Assembly: GCF_900111995.1 (NCBI RefSeq)
Contig: NZ_FOKF01000003.1
Span: 62,001 to 126,000, forward strand
Length of the DNA stretch: 64,000 nucleotides
DNA from: Collimonas sp. OK607
Lineage (GTDB): Bacteria > Pseudomonadota > Gammaproteobacteria > Burkholderiales > Burkholderiaceae_D
Direction: 5' to 3'
Positions 36,471 through 45,902 of this stretch are shown in pieces. The position numbers and the translations under genes are program-made. Below the pieces are notes generated by a model, which worked only from the letters and a program-made list of their open reading frames with translations, made no database searches and was not told the DNA's origin. Numbering within the stretch: the first letter of the stretch is position 1; the number at the start of each line of letters is the position of its first letter.

Positions 36471-37422
36471 TCCCCAACTGAATAAAAACGGCGAACTGCA
36501 ACATCTGTTGACCATAGAAGGATTGCCGACTTCGGTGGTGACCCACATCCTGGATACAGCATCGTCATTTGTCGGCGTTAGCGATCGCGACGTAAAAAAA
36601 GTCCCGCTGATGCGTGGTAAAAGCGTATTCAACCTTTTTTTTGAAAATTCGACCCGCACCCGCACCACTTTCGAGATCGCCTCGAAGCGCTTGTCGGCCG
36701 ACGTCATCAACCTGAATATCTCCGCCTCCAGCGCCAGCAAGGGTGAATCGCTACTGGATACGATCGACAATCTGTCGGCGATGCATGCCGACATGTTCGT
36801 AGTGCGCCACGCCCAATCCGGCGCGCCGTACCTGATCGCCAAGCACCTTACCGATACTAAACAGCACCACGTCCACGTGGTGAATGCAGGCGATGGCCGT
36901 CATGCGCATCCGACCCAGGGCTTGCTGGACATGTACACGATCCGGCATTACAAGAAGGATTTCAGCAATCTGACGGTAGCGATTGTCGGTGACATCCTGC
37001 ATAGCCGGGTTGCGCGTTCAGACATCCACGGATTGACAACCTTGGGCGTGCCGGAAGTGCGCGCCATCGGACCGCGCACTTTGCTGCCGAGCGGCCTGGA
37101 ACAAATGGGCGTGCGCGTATTCACCGACATGAACGAAGGTTTGAAGGGCGTTGACGTGATCATCATGCTGCGCTTGCAGAATGAGCGCATGAGCGGGGCG
37201 CTGCTGCCATCGGCCCAAGAATTTTTCAAGAGTTATGGTTTAACACCGGAGCGTCTGGCACTGGCCAAGCCGGATGCGATTGTGATGCATCCGGGGCCGA
37301 TGAACCGTGGCGTGGAAATCGACTCCGCAGTTGCCGACGGTGCACAGGCTGTGATTCTGCCGCAGGTGACATTTGGCATCGCGGTGCGGATGGCGGTAAT
37401 GAGCATTCTGGCAGGGAATTGA
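36463..37422 (+). CDS. pyrB: Aspartate carbamoyltransferase catalytic subunit
   Basis: The 319-residue enzyme shows [19 protein letters not shown] (carbamoyl-phosphate loop), [30 protein letters not shown] and [13 protein letters not shown]. It condenses carbamoyl phosphate with aspartate. No pyrI regulatory subunit is present; instead an inactive dihydroorotase-like gene follows after 241 bp, the arrangement of class A ATCases in Pseudomonas and relatives. The start overlaps the end of pyrR. Confidence 0.96.
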   Translation: MLNPQLNKNGELQHLLTIEGLPTSVVTHILDTASSFVGVSDRDVKKVPLMRGKSVFNLFFENSTRTRTTFEIASKRLSADVINLNISASSASKGESLLDTIDNLSAMHADMFVVRHAQSGAPYLIAKHLTDTKQHHVHVVNAGDGRHAHPTQGLLDMYTIRHYKKDFSNLTVAIVGDILHSRVARSDIHGLTTLGVPEVRAIGPRTLLPSGLEQMGVRVFTDMNEGLKGVDVIIMLRLQNERMSGALLPSAQEFFKSYGLTPERLALAKPDAIVMHPGPMNRGVEIDSAVADGAQAVILPQVTFGIAVRMAVMSILAGN

Positions 37423-37521
37423 AATAAGCGCGTATAAGCCCGCGTTGCGTCCAGGCGCCTGCAAAAATTGCAACACCGATTTTTTTACCGTCTATGCGAC
37501 AAGCAGCCCGAACTAACCGGG

Positions 37522-37567
37522 GTCAGAGTCAAGTTTCGCGATAAAGCCTGCGAAAGTTGACTCTGAC
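37522..37567. repeat. REP-like palindrome GTCAGAGTCAA between pyrB and pyrC'
   Basis: An 11-bp arm GTCAGAGTCAA pairs with TTGACTCTGAC, and after one G/G mismatch TTTCGC pairs with GCGAAA, leaving a 10-nt loop. It has the look of the dispersed 'GGGGTCAGAGTC' palindromes associated with REP-associated tyrosine transposases in proteobacteria, but no such transposase gene is in the window. There is no T-run, so it is not a plain intrinsic terminator. Confidence 0.75.
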
Positions 37568-37663
37568 ACCAGTTCACTATGTCGTCGGTTCGCATCTGCA
37601 TGTCGTTACTCGTACGTGCTTTTATCCAGACAATTATTTATTGAATCGCCATAACATTTACAG

Positions 37664-38953
37664 ATGAAACTTCACATCAAAAACGGCCGTCTGATCGACC
37701 CCGCAAACAATATCGACGCGCAGCAGGATCTGTTTATTGCAGCAGGCAAGATCGTCGGCGTTGGCGCCGCCCCCGCCGATTTTTCTGCTAATAAAACGAT
37801 TGATGCCAGCGGCCTGGTGGTGACACCGGGCCTGGTCGACCTGAGTGCGCGTCTGCGTGAGCCTGGCTACGAATACAAGGCTACGCTGGAATCGGAAATG
37901 CAGGCCGCCATGCAAGGTGGCGTCACCAGCCTGGTATGCCCGCCGGACACCGATCCGGTGCTGGATGAGCCGGGCCTGGTGGAAATGCTGAAGCATCGCG
38001 CCAAAAGCCTGAACCAGGCGCACGTCTATCCGCTGGGTGCGTTGACAGTCGGACTCAAGGGCAAGGAACTGACTGAAATGGCAGAGCTGACCGATGCCGG
38101 CTGTATCGGTTTCGCCCAGGCCGAAGAGCCGATTCTGGACACCACCGTGCTGCTGCGTGCCTTGCAATACGCGCGGACCTTTGACTACACCGTCTGGCTG
38201 CGTCCGCAAGATCCTTATCTGGGGCTTGGCGGGATTGCGCATAGCGGCGCGGTTGCTTCGCGGCTCGGGTTGTCGGGCGTACCGACCATGGCAGAAACGA
38301 TTCGCCTGCATACCATTTTTGAACTGGTGCGCGCGACCGGCGCCCGTGTGCATCTATGCCGGATTTCTTCGGCACCGGGTTTGGAGTTGATCAGGAACGC
38401 CAAAAAAGAAGGCTTGCCGATCAGCTGCGACGTCGGCGCCCATCACATCCACATGACGGATGTCGATATCGGTTTCTTCGATTCCAACGCAAGAATGACG
38501 CCACCGTTCCGTTCGCAACGCGATCGCGATGCAATTCGGCAGGCGCTGCTGGATGGCACCATCGATGCAATCTGTTCCGACCATACACCGGTCGACGATG
38601 ATGAAAAATTGCTGCCGTTCGGCGAAGCAACGCCCGGCGCCACTGGTCTCGAACTGCTGCTGTCGCTAGCTTTGAAATGGGCGGAGGAATGCGTGTCTCC
38701 GGCGCAGGAAAGACTCAGTCGGGCAGTAGCAAAAATCACCACTGATGCAGCACGTGTAGCCGGCTTGCCAGCCGGCCAGCTGAAGGTTGGCAGTATTGCC
38801 GATATCTGCATTTTCGATCCGGCCGTGCGCTGGAAAGTAGAGGCCAAAGAGTTGGCCAGCCAGGGCAAGCACACACCGTTTCTCGGGTATGAACTGAGCG
38901 GAAGGGTGAAGACCACGATTGTGGCCGGTCATATAGCATTCGAACGTGTATGA
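37664..38953 (+). CDS. pyrC': Dihydroorotase-like protein PyrC' (catalytically inactive ATCase partner)
   Basis: The 429-residue amidohydrolase-fold protein aligns by motif with type I dihydroorotases (VTPGLVDLSARLREPG, SCDVGAHHIHMTD, SDHTPVDDDEK, and G-A-T-G-L-E). The DxHxH metal motif is Asp59-Leu-Ser61-Ala-Arg63, so both zinc-binding histidines are lost. In Pseudomonas such PyrC' subunits assemble with PyrB into a dodecamer and are structural, not catalytic. The position behind pyrB supports that role. A functional pyrC must be elsewhere. Its stop overlaps plsC by four bases (ATGA). Confidence 0.9.
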   Translation: MKLHIKNGRLIDPANNIDAQQDLFIAAGKIVGVGAAPADFSANKTIDASGLVVTPGLVDLSARLREPGYEYKATLESEMQAAMQGGVTSLVCPPDTDPVLDEPGLVEMLKHRAKSLNQAHVYPLGALTVGLKGKELTEMAELTDAGCIGFAQAEEPILDTTVLLRALQYARTFDYTVWLRPQDPYLGLGGIAHSGAVASRLGLSGVPTMAETIRLHTIFELVRATGARVHLCRISSAPGLELIRNAKKEGLPISCDVGAHHIHMTDVDIGFFDSNARMTPPFRSQRDRDAIRQALLDGTIDAICSDHTPVDDDEKLLPFGEATPGATGLELLLSLALKWAEECVSPAQERLSRAVAKITTDAARVAGLPAGQLKVGSIADICIFDPAVRWKVEAKELASQGKHTPFLGYELSGRVKTTIVAGHIAFERV

Positions 38954-39702
38954 GCGGCTTGCGTTTGATACGGGTGCTGATGCATCTGGTTGTCGGCCTG
39001 TGGACTTGCGCGGTCGTGTTTCCGCTGATCGATATGGCGGGGCGGCAGTTGCGCATACGGCGTTGGTCGGTTGAGCTGCTGGCAATCTGCCGCGTCCGCG
39101 TCACGCTAAGCAATCCGCAAAATAGCGTGGCAGCAGCACGCGCCCTGATCGTTGCCAATCACGTGTCGTGGCTGGATATCTTTGTCATCAACTCGATCCA
39201 GACTTGCCAGTTCGTGGGCAAGTCGGATATCCGCGACTGGCCCTTGCTCGGCTGGTTGTGTGAAAAAGGCGGCACGATTTTTATCGCGCGCGGCAAGCAG
39301 CGTGATGTACGGCGCATATTCCAGGGCCTGGTGACAAGTATTGAAGCTGGCGCCAGGGTCGCCTTCTTCCCCGAAGGAACCACGGCGGCACAGGGCTCAA
39401 TCCTGCCTTTTCACGCCAATCTGTTCGAGGCCGCGCTCGATGCGAAAGTACCGGTCCAGCCATACGCCTTGCGTTATCTGGATCAACACGGAGCGCTGCA
39501 TCCTGCCGCGGACTTCATCGGCGACATGACATTTGCCCAAAGCATGCTGGCGATTCTGAAAGCGCCTCCCATGCGAGCCGAGCTGATTCAATTGGCGCCT
39601 ATCGACACGACCGGATTACATCGTCGCGACCTGGCCGTTATCGCCCGTGCCTCGATTGCAGAGGCATTGGGCGTGACGGAAAAAGAAGCGGTCGGGACCT
39701 GA
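38950..39702 (+). CDS. plsC: 1-acyl-sn-glycerol-3-phosphate acyltransferase
   Basis: The 250-residue membrane protein has an N-terminal hydrophobic helix and the acyltransferase motifs NHVSWLD (HX4D catalytic pair), IFIARGKQRDVRR and FPEGTTAAQG. It acylates lysophosphatidate to phosphatidate for membrane lipid synthesis. It is translationally coupled to pyrC' and ends just before the convergent apaH. Confidence 0.9.
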   Translation: MSGLRLIRVLMHLVVGLWTCAVVFPLIDMAGRQLRIRRWSVELLAICRVRVTLSNPQNSVAAARALIVANHVSWLDIFVINSIQTCQFVGKSDIRDWPLLGWLCEKGGTIFIARGKQRDVRRIFQGLVTSIEAGARVAFFPEGTTAAQGSILPFHANLFEAALDAKVPVQPYALRYLDQHGALHPAADFIGDMTFAQSMLAILKAPPMRAELIQLAPIDTTGLHRRDLAVIARASIAEALGVTEKEAVGT

Positions 39703-39706
39703 AGTT

Positions 39707-40540
39707 TTATCCCGGCCGTTGCGCCTGCGGGCAGCTGACCTGAAGCAGCATGCGATCGGCCAGCCGAACCGCAGTCAGTTTGCCACCCCATACGCAGCCG
39801 GTATCGAGGCCAATCAAATTCGGTCTGAGCACCAATCCCAGGGTTGACCAATGTCCGTGCACCACGGTGACGTCCTGGGTTTGCCGTTGCGGCACATCGA
39901 ACCACGGCAAATAACCTGGCATCGATGTGCCAGTGCTTTCCTTGGCAGCCAATTCCATAGTGCCATCTTCGGTGCAAAAGCGCAGGCGGGTCAGAGCGTT
40001 GACGATACAGCGCAAGCGGTCGTTGCCGTGTAGCGCGTCGTCCCAGCGCGCCGGCTGGTTGCCATACATTTCACGCAAAAACTCCACCCAATGCGGACCG
40101 CGCAGCACGCTTTCAACTTCTTGCGCCAACGACACCGTTTTAGCCGCAGACCATTGTGGCAACGCGCCGGCGTGTACAAATAAATGGTCGTCTTCCAGCA
40201 ATGCCAGCGGGCACTGTCTCAGCCAGTCGAGTAACTCGTCGCGATCGGGGGCGTTGAGAATTTCATCCAATGTGTCGCTGCGATGGAGTTTGCGGATGCC
40301 ATGTGCTGCGGCCAGCAAATGTAGATCGTGATTGCCGAGCAGGGCTTGTGCGCGATCGCCGAGTGAGCGGATCAATCTGAGAGTTGCCAGTGACTGTGGG
40401 CCGCGGTTGACCAGGTCGCCGACGAAGATCAGGCGCGCGTCGGGGGTGGTTGCATCGATGCGTTTCAGGAGATCCAGCAGGCTTTGGTGGCAGCCTTGCA
40501 AGTCGCCGATGGCAAATAATGTGGTGCTGATGGATGTCAT
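39707..40540 (-). CDS. apaH: Symmetrical bis(5'-nucleosyl)-tetraphosphatase
   Basis: The 277-residue metallophosphatase (start [21 protein letters not shown]) carries [20 protein letters not shown] and [10 protein letters not shown], the calcineurin-like metal ligands. A C-terminal GHWSTLGL and [15 protein letters not shown] complete the ApaH pattern. It hydrolyses Ap4A to two ADP. The ATG at 40540 is preferred over a TTG at 40561. It converges on plsC. Confidence 0.93.
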   Translation of the reverse strand: MTSISTTLFAIGDLQGCHQSLLDLLKRIDATTPDARLIFVGDLVNRGPQSLATLRLIRSLGDRAQALLGNHDLHLLAAAHGIRKLHRSDTLDEILNAPDRDELLDWLRQCPLALLEDDHLFVHAGALPQWSAAKTVSLAQEVESVLRGPHWVEFLREMYGNQPARWDDALHGNDRLRCIVNALTRLRFCTEDGTMELAAKESTGTSMPGYLPWFDVPQRQTQDVTVVHGHWSTLGLVLRPNLIGLDTGCVWGGKLTAVRLADRMLLQVSCPQAQRPG

Positions 40541-40925
40541 ATTTTGTAGCGATTGCAACAATTGAGGTTCGTTATTGTAGATCGCCTGCCTGGCTTTTTA
40601 GTCGCCAATGGTATTTTGTTTTTTAGGCAAGTATTAAATTAATGTCGTGCTTGAGGGGGCCGGGCTGGGGCACTTCCTCTATTTGTATTTGTCTGAAACT
40701 AATCAAGAGGCAACTATTGTCAGGTTGTTGTTTTGCAACAAAATGTTACATGGCTTACCAATATGTGCCGGGTTAAAGGCCGTTAAATGTTGTTTAGGTA
40801 ACTTATATTAGCCGCCAATAGTGGATAATGTCGGGTTACGCGAGAATTTGGTCATTTCGAAGAGGCGCGCAACAACTAGCGCTCGCGACGCATGGTCTTC
40901 AGAACTCTATTTTTAGGACATATAC
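40541..40925 (+). other. Intergenic promoter region before the polysaccharide locus
   Basis: This 385-bp gene-free stretch separates apaH and rfbB, which are divergent, so it must hold both promoters. It is AT-rich with several -10-like hexamers (for example TATATT near 40806 and GGATAATGT near 40821) and a small TTGTTG/CAACAA hairpin at 40725-40741. I could not pick one promoter with confidence. The GGCGGTAGC ops/JUMPstart element common before enterobacterial O-antigen loci is absent. Confidence 0.4.
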
Positions 40926-42005
40926 ATGATTTTTATTACTGGCGGAGCTGGATTTATCGGTTCCAATTTCGTACTCGACTGGTTGTCGCAAAATGACGAG
41001 CCGGTGATTAATTTCGATAAGCTTACTTACGCTGGGAACATGAATAATCTGGCGAGCGTTCGCCAGGATCCGCGTCATATTTTTGTGCAGGGCGATATCG
41101 GCGATACTGCACAGGTTGCCGCTCTTCTAGCGCAATACAAGCCGCGCGCGATTGTCCATTTTGCTGCAGAAAGTCATGTCGATCGTTCCATACACGGACC
41201 AGCGGCTTTTGTGGAAACCAATGTCAACGGCACTTTCGGACTGCTGGAAGCTACCCGATCCTATTGGAGTGCCCTGCCAGATGCGGAAAAAGCAGCCTTC
41301 CGTTTTCTGCACGTATCAACCGACGAGGTCTACGGCACGCTGGGGCCCACTGACGCACCGTTCACGGAAAGCACTCAGTACGCACCTAACAGTCCATATT
41401 CGGCATCGAAAGCAGCCTCGGATCACCTGGTCCGCTCCTACCACCATACCTATGGTTTGCCGACGCTGACCACCAATTGCTCCAATAACTACGGTTCTTA
41501 CCACTTCCCGGAAAAACTAATCCCGCTGATCATCACCAATGCTCGCGCAGGCAAGCCATTGCCGATATACGGCGACGGACAGCAAGTGCGCGATTGGCTA
41601 TACGTTAGTGATCATTGCGCCGCGATTCGTCGCGTGTTGGAAGCCGGCAAGCCTGGCGAGGTCTATAACATTGGCGGCTGGAACGAGAAAGCCAATCTGG
41701 ATGTGGTGCATACCTTGTGCGACATCCTCGATGAACTGGATCCAAAATCGGCCGGCAGCTATCGCGATCAAATTACCTACGTCACCGATCGCCCCGGCCA
41801 TGACCGCCGTTACGCCATTGATGCTCGCAAGATCGAACGTGAGTTGGGCTGGAAGCCGGTAGAAACTTTCGATACCGGCATTCGCAAGACAGTACAGTGG
41901 TATCTGGCCAATCAGGATTGGGTAAGCAATGTCCAGTCCGGCGATTATTTGAAATGGGTAGAGAAAAACTACGAGCAGCGCCAAAATTCGGTGGAGGTCA
42001 AGTGA
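40926..42005 (+). CDS. rfbB: dTDP-glucose 4,6-dehydratase
   Basis: The 359-residue short-chain dehydrogenase family enzyme begins [19 protein letters not shown] (NAD-binding) and has the active-site motifs STDEVYG and [12 protein letters not shown]. Later come [17 protein letters not shown] and [11 protein letters not shown], all typical of RmlB. It forms dTDP-4-keto-6-deoxyglucose. It is the first gene of rfbBACD; the start of rfbA overlaps its stop by one base (TGATG). Confidence 0.97.
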   Translation: MIFITGGAGFIGSNFVLDWLSQNDEPVINFDKLTYAGNMNNLASVRQDPRHIFVQGDIGDTAQVAALLAQYKPRAIVHFAAESHVDRSIHGPAAFVETNVNGTFGLLEATRSYWSALPDAEKAAFRFLHVSTDEVYGTLGPTDAPFTESTQYAPNSPYSASKAASDHLVRSYHHTYGLPTLTTNCSNNYGSYHFPEKLIPLIITNARAGKPLPIYGDGQQVRDWLYVSDHCAAIRRVLEAGKPGEVYNIGGWNEKANLDVVHTLCDILDELDPKSAGSYRDQITYVTDRPGHDRRYAIDARKIERELGWKPVETFDTGIRKTVQWYLANQDWVSNVQSGDYLKWVEKNYEQRQNSVEVK

Positions 42006-42904
42006 TGACAGCGCCTACATTGCAAAGCCGCAAGGGAATTATCCTGGCGGGTGGCTCCGGTACTCGACTGTACCCTGTCACCATGGCAGTTTCAAAACAA
42101 CTGCTGCCAGTGTACGACAAGCCGATGATCTACTATCCGCTGACGACACTGATGTTGGCCGGCATACGGGAAATCCTGATTATTTCGACGCCGCAGGATA
42201 CACCACGCTTCAAAGAGTTGCTGGGTGACGGGCGGCAATGGGGGATAGAGTTAAGCTACGCAGTTCAGCCAACTCCGGATGGCCTGGCCCAAGCGTTCAT
42301 CATCGGCCGTGAATTCGTCGGCGACTCACCGTCCGCCTTGATTCTGGGCGACAACATCTATTACGGCCACGATTTCGAGAGCCAGTTACGCGAAGCATCG
42401 GCGCGCACTGAAGGCTCCACCGTATTTGCCTATCACGTCCATGATCCGGAACGCTACGGCGTGGTCGAGTTTAATGACCAGCGACGAGCGGTAAGTATCG
42501 AAGAAAAGCCTGCGCAGCCGAAATCCCACTACGCCGTAACCGGACTCTATTTCTATGACAGCGACGTGTGCGATATCGCGGCCGGCATCAAGCCGTCGCC
42601 GCGAGGCGAGCTCGAGATTACCGATGTCAATCGCGTCTATCTGGAGCAGCATCGTTTGAATGTCGAGTTGATGGGGCGAGGCATGGCTTGGCTGGATACC
42701 GGCACGCACGAATCATTGCTGGAAGCAGGGCAGTTCATTGCCACGATCGAGAATCGCCAAGGCCTGAAAGTCGCTTGTCCAGAAGAAATTGCCTATCGCA
42801 AGGGTTACATCAGCGCTGAGCAACTGGAGCAATTGGCGCAACCGCTGAAGAAAAACGGGTATGGCCAATATTTGTTGGGCTTACTAAAAGATAAGGTATT
42901 TTAA
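42005..42904 (+). CDS. rfbA: Glucose-1-phosphate thymidylyltransferase
   Basis: The 299-residue nucleotidyltransferase has the RmlA signature [49 protein letters not shown] and [20 protein letters not shown]. It makes dTDP-glucose from glucose-1-phosphate and dTTP, the first step of dTDP-rhamnose synthesis, and is normally inhibited by the end product. The start is set by the TGATG junction with rfbB; an alternative GTG further upstream would overlap rfbB. Confidence 0.97.
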   Translation: MTAPTLQSRKGIILAGGSGTRLYPVTMAVSKQLLPVYDKPMIYYPLTTLMLAGIREILIISTPQDTPRFKELLGDGRQWGIELSYAVQPTPDGLAQAFIIGREFVGDSPSALILGDNIYYGHDFESQLREASARTEGSTVFAYHVHDPERYGVVEFNDQRRAVSIEEKPAQPKSHYAVTGLYFYDSDVCDIAAGIKPSPRGELEITDVNRVYLEQHRLNVELMGRGMAWLDTGTHESLLEAGQFIATIENRQGLKVACPEEIAYRKGYISAEQLEQLAQPLKKNGYGQYLLGLLKDKVF

Positions 42905-42906
42905 AC

Positions 42907-43452
42907 ATGCAAGTACAAACCACGAATATTCCTGAAGTATTGATTTTCGAGCCGAAGGTTTTCGGTGACGATCGGGGTTTCTTTTACGAAAGCTTTAACG
43001 AACGCCGTTTCAATGAGCTAACTGGTCTCAAGGCTAGCTTCGTTCAGGATAATCACTCCAAATCCGCTAAGAATGTCCTGCGAGGCTTGCATTATCAGAT
43101 TCGTCAGCCGCAAGGTAAGTTGGTGCGCGTGGTTGCCGGAGAGGTGTTTGATGTTGCGGTTGATGTGCGTAAAAGTTCGCCAACTTTCGGCCACTGGGTC
43201 GGCGTAACGCTGTCGGCTGAAAACAAGCGTCAATTGTGGATTCCCGAAGGATTTGCGCATGGTTTTGTCGTTACTAGCGAGTCTGCGGAATTCCTTTATA
43301 AAACTACTGATTACTGGGCACCTGAATTTGAGCGCAGTATTCTTTGGAACGATCCTGCGATTGCCATAAGTTGGCCGGTTCACGACGCGCCTCTATTGTC
43401 CGGAAAAGATCAAGAGGCTAAATTATTGGCAGATGCGGAGGTATTTGAATGA
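42907..43452 (+). CDS. rfbC: dTDP-4-dehydrorhamnose 3,5-epimerase
   Basis: The 181-residue cupin-fold epimerase has DDRGFFYESFNERRF, FVQDNHSKSAKNVLRGLHYQ (catalytic His) and PEGFAHGFVVTSESAEFLYKTTDYW (active-site Tyr), the RmlC pattern. It inverts C3 and C5 of the keto sugar. It lies 2 bp after rfbA and overlaps rfbD by four bases. Confidence 0.97.
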   Translation: MQVQTTNIPEVLIFEPKVFGDDRGFFYESFNERRFNELTGLKASFVQDNHSKSAKNVLRGLHYQIRQPQGKLVRVVAGEVFDVAVDVRKSSPTFGHWVGVTLSAENKRQLWIPEGFAHGFVVTSESAEFLYKTTDYWAPEFERSILWNDPAIAISWPVHDAPLLSGKDQEAKLLADAEVFE

Positions 43453-44351
43453 GAATTTTGCTTACCGGGAAAACTGGCCAAGTTGGTTATGAATTGGAGC
43501 GTAGTCTGCAAGGTTTGGGGGAAATCATTGCTCTTGACCGTAGCCAGATGGATTTGTCGAACCTGCACCAGGTGCGCGAGGTAATTCGTCAGATAAAACC
43601 CGCACTGATCATCAATCCGGCAGCCTACACTGCTGTCGATAAAGCTGAAAGCGAGCCTGAGCTTGCGATGTGTATTAATGGAGATGCTCCTGCGGTTATG
43701 GCGGAGGAGGCCAAAAAGCTTGGTGCAGCAATGATTCATTACTCTACGGATTATGTATTCGATGGTACCAAGATTGGCGCCTATACGGAAGATGATAAGA
43801 CCTGTCCTATCAATGTTTATGGGAAAACGAAGCTCGCAGGTGAACAAGCTATTCAAGCTGTTGGCATCCCACATTTGATCTTGCGCACTAGTTGGGTCTA
43901 TGGAATGCGGGGTAAGAATTTTTTGCTAACAGTATTGCGGTTAGCGCAAGAGCGCGACGAACTGCGTATTGTTGCAGACCAGCATGGCTCACCGACATGG
44001 TGCCGTACTATAGCGGAAACCACGGCTCATATCGTGGCACAACTGAACTCCTCGTATTCGGTGGCGATATCCCATGACGAAGCAAGTCATAAATTGCAAG
44101 ATTCATGGCAAGACTGCTCAGGACTGTATCATCTTAGTGCTCAAGGTCAAACAACCTGGCACGGATTTACTCAAGCAGTCATTAATCATCCAACTGTTCC
44201 CAAAAAACCGATAGTCATCCCAATCACAACTCAAGACTATCCGCTACCCGCGAAGCGTCCGGGAAATTCGGTATTGAGCTGCGAACGACTAATGAGTGCA
44301 TTCGGCAGTTTGCCGAGCTGGGAAAATGCGCTCAAGTTGTGTCAAGAATAA
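43449..44351 (+). CDS. rfbD: dTDP-4-dehydrorhamnose reductase
   Basis: The 300-residue SDR enzyme begins MRILLTGKTGQVGYELERSL. It carries NPAAYTAVDKAESEPE, YSTDYVFDG, the YxxxK active site (VYGKTKLAGE) and LRTSWVYGMRGKNF, the RmlD pattern. It gives dTDP-L-rhamnose. A stretch near residues 200-225 (YSVAISHDEASHKLQDSWQDC) is longer than usual, but the fold motifs are intact. The base composition drops sharply after this gene. Confidence 0.95.
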   Translation: MRILLTGKTGQVGYELERSLQGLGEIIALDRSQMDLSNLHQVREVIRQIKPALIINPAAYTAVDKAESEPELAMCINGDAPAVMAEEAKKLGAAMIHYSTDYVFDGTKIGAYTEDDKTCPINVYGKTKLAGEQAIQAVGIPHLILRTSWVYGMRGKNFLLTVLRLAQERDELRIVADQHGSPTWCRTIAETTAHIVAQLNSSYSVAISHDEASHKLQDSWQDCSGLYHLSAQGQTTWHGFTQAVINHPTVPKKPIVIPITTQDYPLPAKRPGNSVLSCERLMSAFGSLPSWENALKLCQE

Positions 44352-44527
44352 TTTCTGTTTCTGAGCCTGTTCTCACGATACTTGATTCTGAGCAGGCTCG
44401 CCCGATTGAAATTCCTAGCTGATGCCTCGAATTTTAATAAACGGTATTGATATCAATTGGCGAGATCGATTAGTTAAATGGACTAATTGATTAGAAATTA
44501 TATACAGTTGGTTATTGTTTTTTAATC

Positions 44528-44582
44528 TTAAATAATTGATTTTTATTGAATCATAATTCTTCCAATAAAGTCAATTATTTAA
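44528..44582 (+). repeat. Long AT-rich hairpin between rfbD and wzx
   Basis: A perfect 12-bp inverted repeat (TTAAATAATTGA at 44528-44539 with TCAATTATTTAA at 44571-44582) encloses a 2x1 internal loop. A second 7-bp stem (TTTATTG at 44542-44548 with CAATAAA at 44563-44569) has a 14-nt loop. It lies 43 bp before the wzx start in a 273-bp gene-free stretch (44352-44624) that marks the step into low-GC DNA. There is no GC stem or U-run, so it is not a classical terminator. Confidence 0.7.
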
Positions 44583-44624
44583 AGAAATGAGAAGAGTAGA
44601 AATTGTTAGTTTACCGGAATTTTA

Positions 44625-45896
44625 ATGTCAATTAAGAAAAATACAATTTGGAATCTCGCTGGCACCGGAGCACCACTATTGGTGGGCATATTTTCAATTC
44701 CATATTTGATGAGTGAGTTGGGTGTTGAAGCCTTTGGAATATTGACTCTCGTTTGGGCTCTTATAGGTTATTTCAGTCTATTTGATTTTGGGTTGGGCCG
44801 TGCACTTACTCAAAAAGTAGCGTCACAGCGTGCACTAGGAATAACTCATGAACTGCCTCAGCTGATTAAAGCAGGTTTGGTATTTACCATTGCTGCCGGG
44901 ATAATTGGCGGAATTATATTGGCATTGTTAGCTGCGCCTCTAGGGTACTCATGGTTAAATGTGAGCATTTTGTTGCGAAAAAATGCCGTGTATTCCTTGG
45001 CAATTGCAGCAATTGGCATACCTTTGACCACAATTACGACTGGCTTGCGAGGTGTGTTAGAAGGATATGAGGATTTTAAAAAAATAAACCTTTTGAAGAT
45101 GTTACTGGGTGTCGCAAATTTTGGACTGCCAGTGATAAGCATAATCGTATTTGGTCCAGTGCTTGAAATTGCTGTGGCAAGTTTAGTATTTGCCCGTTTA
45201 TTAAATATGGTATTACACATTTATCCCATTAAAGAAAAATTGGGCTGGACATGGATAAGCGCAAAAACTAGCTATGCGCATGTTCGTGATCTGTGGCAGT
45301 TTGGGATATGGATGACTATATCAAATATAATTAGTCCTTTAATGGTTACTGCAGATCGGTTTCTAATTTCTGCAATTATTGGTGCCGCCTCTGTTGCTTA
45401 CTATACTGTGCCGTTCGATGCTTTGATAAGAGTATTAATTATTCCCGGAGCATTAACTGCAGCTTTATTTCCGAGATTGTCGTCTTTAATTTCAACTGAT
45501 ATAGTTGTGGCAAATATCTTATATAAAAGATCTGTTTTAATTGTTGTGAAAGTCATGATACCCGTTTGTTTGATCATTGCATTAGGATCATATTTGGGTC
45601 TGTCATTATGGTTGGGAGTAGATTTTGCAAAAAAATCGTGGATGTTAACCTCGATTCTGGCTTTTGGAATCTTATTCAACGGCATTGCACAAATACCATT
45701 TGCTGTAATTCAAGCATCTGGAAATGTCCGGACAACGGCTCTAATCCATTTTTTTGAATTAATTGCATATGTGCCCTTGTTACTTATTGCATTGAAATTT
45801 TTTGGTTTGTTGGGGGCCGCAGGTATTTGGGTGCTACGGGTTGGGATGGATTTATTTATTTTGCAAAGCGTCGCAAAAAGTACTTTGAGAAAATGA
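44625..45896 (+). CDS. wzx: Wzx-type O-antigen/polysaccharide flippase
   Basis: The 423-residue protein is predicted to have about twelve membrane helices. It begins MSIKKNTIWNLAGTGAPLLVGIFSIPYLMSELG, a typical polysaccharide_synt (MOP/MATE) opening, with the SLFDFGLGRALTQKVA segment after the second helix. Wzx proteins move undecaprenyl-linked repeat units across the inner membrane. Its codons are far more AT-rich than those of the rfb genes. It precedes a glycosyltransferase by 6 bp. Confidence 0.88.
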   Translation: MSIKKNTIWNLAGTGAPLLVGIFSIPYLMSELGVEAFGILTLVWALIGYFSLFDFGLGRALTQKVASQRALGITHELPQLIKAGLVFTIAAGIIGGIILALLAAPLGYSWLNVSILLRKNAVYSLAIAAIGIPLTTITTGLRGVLEGYEDFKKINLLKMLLGVANFGLPVISIIVFGPVLEIAVASLVFARLLNMVLHIYPIKEKLGWTWISAKTSYAHVRDLWQFGIWMTISNIISPLMVTADRFLISAIIGAASVAYYTVPFDALIRVLIIPGALTAALFPRLSSLISTDIVVANILYKRSVLIVVKVMIPVCLIIALGSYLGLSLWLGVDFAKKSWMLTSILAFGILFNGIAQIPFAVIQASGNVRTTALIHFFELIAYVPLLLIALKFFGLLGAAGIWVLRVGMDLFILQSVAKSTLRK

Positions 45897-45902
45897 AACA
45901 AA

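Noticed and set aside
40541-40925. A JUMPstart/ops element before the polysaccharide genes
   Set aside because: No GGCGGTAGC core was found on the plus strand in this stretch.
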